Source of the DNA: a virus | Reading direction: 5' to 3' (one strand) | IMG/VR virus record: IMGVR_UViG_3300044638_004912 | Coordinates: 1-21,722 of that record | DNA: 21,722 nt | In this document: piece by piece, positions 16,709-21,722 of the stretch | Position numbering within the stretch: the first letter of the stretch is position 1 | Layout: every line of letters begins with the position of its first letter | Notes under the pieces: model-generated | What the model saw: only the letters and a program-made list of their open reading frames with translations | Told to the model about the DNA's origin: nothing | Database searches by the model: none | Program-made: the position numbers and the translations under genes

Positions 16709-16885
16709 ATGGCTTTAATTAAAAAAGAAAATAACGAAAATAGTCCTATACCTCCAATTCCTCCTTTTTCAAAGGGGGAGTTGGAGTTTTTATTAAAACT
16801 GATTTCCGAATGCACATTTCAAGGGAAAGAAGTGCAAGTTGTGTATGATTTAGTTTACAAACTTCAACAGTTATATGTAAAATGA
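16709..16885 (+). CDS. Small conserved-looking phage protein (~58 residues)
   Basis: The protein begins MALIKKENNENS, continues through a proline-rich SPIPPIPPFSKGELEFL, and ends in a probably helical LVYKLQQLYVK. In-frame ATGs at 16652 and 16685 would give 77 and 66 residues, but both lie in or before the putative promoter at 16651-16682, so 16709 is preferred. The part from GELEFLLKLI onward looks like a small helical protein seen in environmental phages near tail genes; its function is unknown to me. The proline-rich stretch is encoded by a strong palindrome (16752-16786), and its other strand would read NSPFEKGGIGGIG, as in dispersed palindromic repeats. It overlaps the next gene by four bases (ATGA). 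Confidence 0.6.
   Translation: MALIKKENNENSPIPPIPPFSKGELEFLLKLISECTFQGKEVQVVYDLVYKLQQLYVK
16752..16795 (+). repeat. 16-bp hairpin with U-run inside the small gene
   Basis: The arms CTCCAATTCCTCCTTT (16752-16767) and AAAGGGGGAGTTGGAG (16771-16786) pair over 16 positions, 14 Watson-Crick and two G-U, with a three-base loop TTC. TTTTTATT follows directly (16787-16794). On the + transcript this has the shape of an intrinsic terminator; on the other strand the two wobbles become A-C mismatches. The reading frame stays open through it. It could be a terminator or attenuator, or an inserted REP/MITE-like palindrome that was kept in frame. Confidence 0.6.
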
Positions 16886-17619
16886 GTTTAAAGATAATCA
16901 ATACTGGTGGTAGTGGTGGATTGACTATACGAAACACCGGTGGTGTTGGTTCACTAAACATTATTCAATCTCAAACTGTATCATTAGTTACTGATGGTCT
17001 TACACTACAATTAGATGCATCAAATCCATCATCTTATGATGGTAGTGGTGTAATATGGACCGATATTTCTGTAACCGAACAAAACATTGAACTTGTAAAT
17101 TCACCAACATTTACATCAGGAACACCAGCATATTTCACATTTAATGGTTCAGACCAATTTGGTGTAGGTAATGGTGAAGTTTTATCATCAACTTCCTACA
17201 CTAAATCTGTATGGTTTTATCTAAATGGATATGCTGATAATAACTTAGTAAGTAGTGATACTGGTGGACATTTTATGTATATGGCTGGTAGTAATAAAAT
17301 ATATTGTGGTCACTCAAATTGGGGAAATTACCTTGCATATCCATCAACTGCTGATATTAGTTTGAATACATGGTATAATATAACCCTAATATTTAACACA
17401 ACTGATGGAATGGTTTTGTATATTAACGGTATTCAAGACAGTACATATACTGCAGAAAAAACCGATCATAGTGGAGATAGTTCAACAAACATTGCTACTT
17501 TTGGTGGTGGCAATCTCCTGAATGGTAGAATTTCAAAAGTGTATTGTTACAACAGAAGTTTAACATCCGAAGAAGTCCTACAAAATTACAATTTCGATAA
17601 ATCGGAATTTGGTTTATAG
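16882..17619 (+). CDS. LamG/concanavalin A-like lectin-domain adhesin
   Basis: A 245-residue protein. The short Gly-Thr-rich N-terminus (IINTGGSGGLTIRNTGG) is typical of phage accessory fibre proteins. Residues about 35-240 form a LamG-like beta-sandwich: VTDGLTLQLDASNPSSYDG, then YFTFNGSDQF, YTKSVWFYLNG, LNTWYNITLIFN and VLYINGIQDS, ending GRISKVYCYNRSLTSEEV. It has the same fold as the insert in the gene at 124 but is only distantly similar. It probably binds cell-surface glycan as a fibre tip or decoration. There is no signal peptide. The ATG overlaps the stop of the small gene by four bases (ATGA), and no strong Shine-Dalgarno site is seen, so coupling is likely. A 76-base gap with a TATTTATA motif follows. 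Confidence 0.8.
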   Translation: MSLKIINTGGSGGLTIRNTGGVGSLNIIQSQTVSLVTDGLTLQLDASNPSSYDGSGVIWTDISVTEQNIELVNSPTFTSGTPAYFTFNGSDQFGVGNGEVLSSTSYTKSVWFYLNGYADNNLVSSDTGGHFMYMAGSNKIYCGHSNWGNYLAYPSTADISLNTWYNITLIFNTTDGMVLYINGIQDSTYTAEKTDHSGDSSTNIATFGGGNLLNGRISKVYCYNRSLTSEEVLQNYNFDKSEFGL

Positions 17620-17656
17620 TATCTCAATAAAATTAACAAAACAATACAAAATCTCA

Positions 17657-17664
17657 TATTTATA
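17657..17664 (+). promoter_or_regulatory. TATTTATA motif before fibre gene at 17696
   Basis: Sits in the 76-base gap 17620-17695, 39 bases before the TTG start, with GGAG at 17685-17688. Third occurrence of the motif (see 13788 and 15346). TATAAATC at 17675-17682 also resembles the T4 late box, but a start about 6 bases after it would remove the GGAG site. Confidence 0.25.
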
Positions 17665-17695
17665 GCAGTATTCATATAAATCATGGAGTTTCCTG

Positions 17696-19615
17696 TTGTC
17701 TAATTGGAAAAAAATAATAGTAAGTGGAAGTCAGGCACATCTTTCATCCGTAACTGCATCAAATGGATCCATTATTTCTGGTTCACTCACCATGAGTGGA
17801 TCAATTGTTAATGTTAATAATCTCGATTTCAATATGACATCAACTGTCCCTAGTGCAGCTGGTAGATTTGTTTGGGATGACGGAAATGGATCATTAGATT
17901 TAGGATTAAAGGGTGGGAATGTAAACTTACTATTAGGGCAACAGACATATGCTCGTATTTTTAATGCAGAAGCAACAACATTAAATAAAGGGGAAGTAGT
18001 TTACATTTCAGGATCTCAAGGAAACCGAGTTTCTGCAAAACGTGCAGATTATTCTGGTGAGGGTGATTCTGCAACTACAATAGGATTTGTTGCTGAGAGT
18101 ATTACAAGTGGTGGTGAAGGTTTTATTATTACAAACGGTGTTTTAGAAAACCTAAATACAGTTGGTTTAACACAAGGTAAACTATTATATTTAAGTTCAT
18201 CTGGACAGTATTCCGAAACCAAACCTATTGCACCACAACATACCGTAACATTGGGTTATGTTGAAAGAGTGCATGCAACCGTTGGTTCAATTTATGTAAA
18301 GATAGATAACGGTTATGAATTAGATGAATTACACAATGTTTTCACAACTGGCGTTAGTAACGGTGATTTACTAATGTATAGTGCAAGTTTGTGGAAAAAT
18401 TCAAAACAATTAAGTGGTTCATATGGACTAACTGGTTCACTTCAAGCAACATCATTCACTGGTTCATTACAAGGTAGTGCCAGTTATGCTCTTCAGTCTT
18501 TATCTGCATCTTTTGCTACAACTGCTTCCTATGTTTTAGGTGGCGGTGGTGGTGTCTCCGATGGGGATAAAGGTGACATCACAGTTTCATCTGCAGGTGC
18601 AACATGGACAATTGATAATGATGCCGTAACTTTTGCAAAAATGCAAAATATATCACCCGGTGTTCTCGGTAGACAGTCTGCTGGAAGCGGTGATATAACA
18701 ACATTGACTGCATTAACTGATTATCATGTTCTCCAATGGTTATCGGGTATACCTGTCTGGAGTTCAATTACAACCAACAATATCCAAATTTTTAATAATA
18801 ATCGTATACTTGGCAAAGGAACAGGACTCGCATCAGAATTATCACTAGGAAATGGACTTGCAATAACAGGATCAACGTTAATTCTAACTGGCAGTCTTGT
18901 AACAATTGGTGGACCAACATCAACAGATTGGGAAGAATATGTCGGAACACCAAATAGATATATGTTAATCTCAGATGGTGTAACAAATGATATAACGGCA
19001 TCTCATATTTTACAACTGGACACAAGTAACGAATCCATTAACATTTATGCAGGTATTGAGGGATATAATGATGCATCTATTCAATTGTCATCAAATGCAT
19101 CTGTTAGTGCTGGTAATTTTTATGCAAATTCTGGAGGTGGCGGTGCAGGCAACTTCTACGGAACGTCATCTTATGCAACATCTGCTGCTACTGCATCATC
19201 AGTTGGAACATTAAGACAAAACATTACCGTTTCTGGTAGTATGTTCTTTTCTGGATCATTAAATACTCCTGTATTTGTTGATTATGAAGAAAAATATACA
19301 ACTATTTCACCATCTGCTGGCAATTTAACTGTAAATCTTTCTGATGGGAATATATTTTTAGTAAATTTAAATGATAATGTTAGTGCAATGACAATTTCAA
19401 ATCCTCCTAAAAATGTAAATGTTGGTAATTTTACGTTAATAGTAAATCAAATTGGAGTTTATTCATTTACATGGCCAACAGCTGTTACTTGGTCAAATGG
19501 TAATACCGCTCCAAGTCTTGATGGTGATGCCATAGACTTTTTTACATTTGTATCTTACAATAGCGGATCAAACTGGTACGGTTTTGTAGGAGGACAACAA
19601 TATCCTAAACCATAA
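17696..19615 (+). CDS. Mosaic tail fibre protein with WKK-IVSGS N-terminus and fibre-tip domain
   Basis: A 639-residue protein from TTG (Met-SNWKK), with GGAG about 8 bases upstream. The ATG at 17683 is out of frame and closes after six codons. The N-terminus is paralogous to the gene at 15384. Residues about 50-225 form a compact module (ARIFNAEATTLNKGEVVYIS, then IGFVAESI and FIITNGVLENLNT) seen in phage head or fibre decoration proteins. Next come a Gly-Ser/Ala-Ser step (TGSLQGSASYAL), a GDKGDITVSS...WTIDNDAVT linker common in phage fibres, and a C-terminal tip domain from about 520 (NLTVNLSDGNIFLVNL, then FTWPTAVTW and NWYGFVGGQ). No enzyme motif is seen. A receptor-binding or accessory fibre is likely. 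Confidence 0.8.
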   Translation: MSNWKKIIVSGSQAHLSSVTASNGSIISGSLTMSGSIVNVNNLDFNMTSTVPSAAGRFVWDDGNGSLDLGLKGGNVNLLLGQQTYARIFNAEATTLNKGEVVYISGSQGNRVSAKRADYSGEGDSATTIGFVAESITSGGEGFIITNGVLENLNTVGLTQGKLLYLSSSGQYSETKPIAPQHTVTLGYVERVHATVGSIYVKIDNGYELDELHNVFTTGVSNGDLLMYSASLWKNSKQLSGSYGLTGSLQATSFTGSLQGSASYALQSLSASFATTASYVLGGGGGVSDGDKGDITVSSAGATWTIDNDAVTFAKMQNISPGVLGRQSAGSGDITTLTALTDYHVLQWLSGIPVWSSITTNNIQIFNNNRILGKGTGLASELSLGNGLAITGSTLILTGSLVTIGGPTSTDWEEYVGTPNRYMLISDGVTNDITASHILQLDTSNESINIYAGIEGYNDASIQLSSNASVSAGNFYANSGGGGAGNFYGTSSYATSAATASSVGTLRQNITVSGSMFFSGSLNTPVFVDYEEKYTTISPSAGNLTVNLSDGNIFLVNLNDNVSAMTISNPPKNVNVGNFTLIVNQIGVYSFTWPTAVTWSNGNTAPSLDGDAIDFFTFVSYNSGSNWYGFVGGQQYPKP

Positions 19616-19629
19616 TTTATTTTAATAAT

Positions 19630-21722
19630 ATGTTAAAAGATATAATATTAAATACTAGAAAAACAATACCACCCCCTCCTGTTTATTTTAATGAATTGTG
19701 GGGAACCGGACAACAATTATACCCAATTGGAGATGACTCTAATATAAATCGTTCTTCTCCAGTTCAAGTTGGAACAGATACAGATTGGTCATCCGTTTTT
19801 TCTGGAAGAGTTTCTTTTGCAATAAAAAGCAATGGATCATTGTGGAGTTGGGGAAACAACGATTACGGACAACTTGGTACAGACAGTCCAACTATTCTTA
19901 TTCGTTCATCACCCGTTCAAGTTGGAACTTTAATGAATTGGAAAAAAGTTTCTGCCGGTGATGCACACGTTATTGCATTAAAAACTGATGGAACTATATG
20001 GTCGTGGGGTAGAAATGATCAAGGTTATCTTGGTATAAATGATGTCATAAATCGTTCTTCTCCTGTTCAAATTGGTAATAATACCGATTGGATTGATATT
20101 TCACGTATGAGTGCCATTAAATCAGATGGAACACTTTGGGTATGGGGCTACAATCTCGGTGGAGAATTAGGTTTATCTTATAGGGGTGATGAATTTAATA
20201 AAATATCTATAAATAGAAGTTTTAGTGTATTTACATCCGGTGAATTAACTGGTCTTGCAATTTCTTTTGATGGAAAGTTGTGGAGTTGGGGAAATAATGC
20301 AAATGGTGAATTAGGACTTAATGATACAATAGTAAGATCATCTGCCGAACAAGTGGGAATAGATACCAATTGGTCTAAAATTACAGCTGGAATAAGACAT
20401 ACATTGGGTATAAAAACAGATGGTACACTATGGTCTTGGGGTGCAAACATTAGAGGGCAATTAGGCATTAACGATACCGCATCAAGAAGTATTCCAACTC
20501 AAGTTGGAACGAATACAAATTGGAGTAAATTTTCAGCAGGTAGTTCATTTACTATTGCGATTCGTTCTGATGGCACAATGTGGAGCTGGGGAAATAATGC
20601 AAATGGTGAGTTAGGATTGTTAATATCATCAACTAACCATAGATCATCTCCTGTCCAAATTGGAACTAGATCGGATTGGACACAAGTTGCATGTGGACAT
20701 GAACACTCAATTGCACTTCGTTCTGATGGCACAATGTGGAGTTGGGGTAGGAATACCGTCAGACAGTTAGGATTTACAACCACATTCAATGCAGCTAGAT
20801 CATCACCAATACAAATCGGTGTATTATCCAATTGGACACAAGTATCTGCGGGTGGATCAAATTCAGCAGCAATAAGATCGGATGGAACTCTATGGGCATG
20901 GGGATTGAATACAGTTGGACAAGTGGGTAGAAACAATACGCTTAATGTTTCTTCTCCAGTTCAAGTTGGAACTAGATCAGATTGGACACAAGTATCTATT
21001 AGGAGTTCAACACTTGCAATAAGATCGGATGGAACTTTTTGGGGATGGGGTGATAATTTTGCTGGCCAATTAGGACTACTTGATTCTATAAATAGATCCA
21101 GTCCTGTTCAGATTGGAACTTTGTCCAATTGGGTGTCCGCTTCAAATTTAGGATTGGTTAATATGGCAATGGATAACTCTGGAAAAATATACACTGCAGG
21201 TGGTAGTCAAAATGCATTATCAAGAATAGTATATGATAGTATAAACCGATCTAGTCCTGTACAACTTGGTGAAGAAACTAATTGGAAATCATTTTTTGGT
21301 TCATTCTATTCCGTTGTGCAAAAAACAAATGGTAGTGTATGGACAATTAGATCTTTTCCAGTGCAAATAGGTACTGATACGGATTGGAAAAATTTAAGCA
21401 TAGGTGGTGATTTGGAATCAACATCTGTAACTAAGATTGGTGTAAAAAATAACGGAACTCTTTGGGCATGGGGTGCTAATACATCTGGTATTTTAGGATT
21501 GGGTGATACTACTCAACGTAATGTCCCAACACAAGTGGGCACAGATACTAACTGGAGTACTAATACAGAAATAATAAGTAACAATGTAACTGCTATTAAA
21601 ACAAATGGAACTCTTTGGGCATGGGGTCTTAATTCTGCAGGGCAGTTAGGTTTAGGTGATACGATAAATCGTTCCTCGCCTACACAAGTAGGAACTTTAT
21701 CAACATGGGTATCTGCATCACA
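19630..21722 (+). CDS. RCC1-repeat adhesin (partial, runs off right edge)
   Basis: ATG at 19630, 14 bases after the previous stop, and open for 697 codons to the window end. After a short leader (MLKDIILNTRKTIPPPPVYF) the rest is RCC1-type units of about 45-50 residues with W-x-WG, SSPVQ(I/V)G, a W in the third strand and DGTLW. Fourteen units can be counted, the first degenerate (LWGTGQQLYPIG), two weak (about 11 and 12) and the last cut by the edge. No signal peptide or membrane segment is visible. In eukaryotes RCC1 propellers bind nucleosomes and Ran; in a phage fibre cluster a beta-propeller adhesin is more plausible. The closest relative in the window is the propeller in the giant gene. 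The blades are highly similar, so unequal recombination could change their number. Confidence 0.85.
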   Translation, partial: MLKDIILNTRKTIPPPPVYFNELWGTGQQLYPIGDDSNINRSSPVQVGTDTDWSSVFSGRVSFAIKSNGSLWSWGNNDYGQLGTDSPTILIRSSPVQVGTLMNWKKVSAGDAHVIALKTDGTIWSWGRNDQGYLGINDVINRSSPVQIGNNTDWIDISRMSAIKSDGTLWVWGYNLGGELGLSYRGDEFNKISINRSFSVFTSGELTGLAISFDGKLWSWGNNANGELGLNDTIVRSSAEQVGIDTNWSKITAGIRHTLGIKTDGTLWSWGANIRGQLGINDTASRSIPTQVGTNTNWSKFSAGSSFTIAIRSDGTMWSWGNNANGELGLLISSTNHRSSPVQIGTRSDWTQVACGHEHSIALRSDGTMWSWGRNTVRQLGFTTTFNAARSSPIQIGVLSNWTQVSAGGSNSAAIRSDGTLWAWGLNTVGQVGRNNTLNVSSPVQVGTRSDWTQVSIRSSTLAIRSDGTFWGWGDNFAGQLGLLDSINRSSPVQIGTLSNWVSASNLGLVNMAMDNSGKIYTAGGSQNALSRIVYDSINRSSPVQLGEETNWKSFFGSFYSVVQKTNGSVWTIRSFPVQIGTDTDWKNLSIGGDLESTSVTKIGVKNNGTLWAWGANTSGILGLGDTTQRNVPTQVGTDTNWSTNTEIISNNVTAIKTNGTLWAWGLNSAGQLGLGDTINRSSPTQVGTLSTWVSAS

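Noticed and set aside
17675-17682. TATAAATC as a T4-type late promoter before 17696
   Set aside because: A start about 6 bases downstream would remove the GGAG ribosome-binding site, and the box has one mismatch. TATTTATA at 17657 fits the position better.
20178-20936. Reverse-strand frames of 96 and 145 codons within the RCC1 gene
   Set aside because: They follow the RCC1 repeat period and have repeated Pro-rich sequence that matches the complement of the blades. The + frame has clear domain evidence.

Overview
The window reads as part of a large, AT-rich tailed phage (or prophage) genome with T4-like features. All recognisable genes lie on the + strand, packed with overlaps of 1 to 8 bases or gaps under 80 bases. 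No bacterial housekeeping gene, tRNA, integrase or transposase was seen. The phage assignment rests on a gp61-like primase, a gp47/gp46-type nuclease-ATPase, a T7-type endonuclease I, and about 15 kb of fibre and adhesin genes.

Layout. (a) 1-1872: two adjacent structural genes with homologous C-termini; the first is cut by the window edge and the second carries a LamG-like lectin domain. (b) 1872-6461: three DNA-metabolism genes, namely a T7 endonuclease I-like junction resolvase, a Toprim primase whose zinc-ligand positions look lost, and a single-chain fusion of Mre11/SbcD-type nuclease with Rad50/SbcC-type ATPase. (c) 6463-21722: a run of fibre or adhesin genes. These are a 2034-residue protein (seven RCC1 units, Gly-Ser repeats, glycine-rich C-terminus), a 405-residue protein with a C-terminal S74 intramolecular chaperone, three mosaic fibre proteins, a small protein of about 58 residues, a LamG-like protein, and a protein that runs off the right edge and is almost entirely RCC1 units (14 visible).

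How the parts work together (inference). The replication and recombination block fits primer synthesis, double-strand-end processing and junction resolution. The rest would build a multi-adhesin receptor-binding apparatus from interchangeable modules: RCC1 propellers, LamG lectin folds, Gly-Ser repeats, a fibre module seen four times in two genes, and alternative tips.

Host. Two of the intergenic gaps carry TTG or TTTG, then 20 bases, then TATATTTG, which matches the Bacteroidota sigma-factor consensus (TTTG / TAnnTTTG). Several genes also have GGAG or GAGG Shine-Dalgarno-like sites, which are not typical of Bacteroidota, so the host assignment is tentative. Three fibre-gene leaders share a different AT-rich motif (TATTTATA or TATTTATT), which may be a late promoter.
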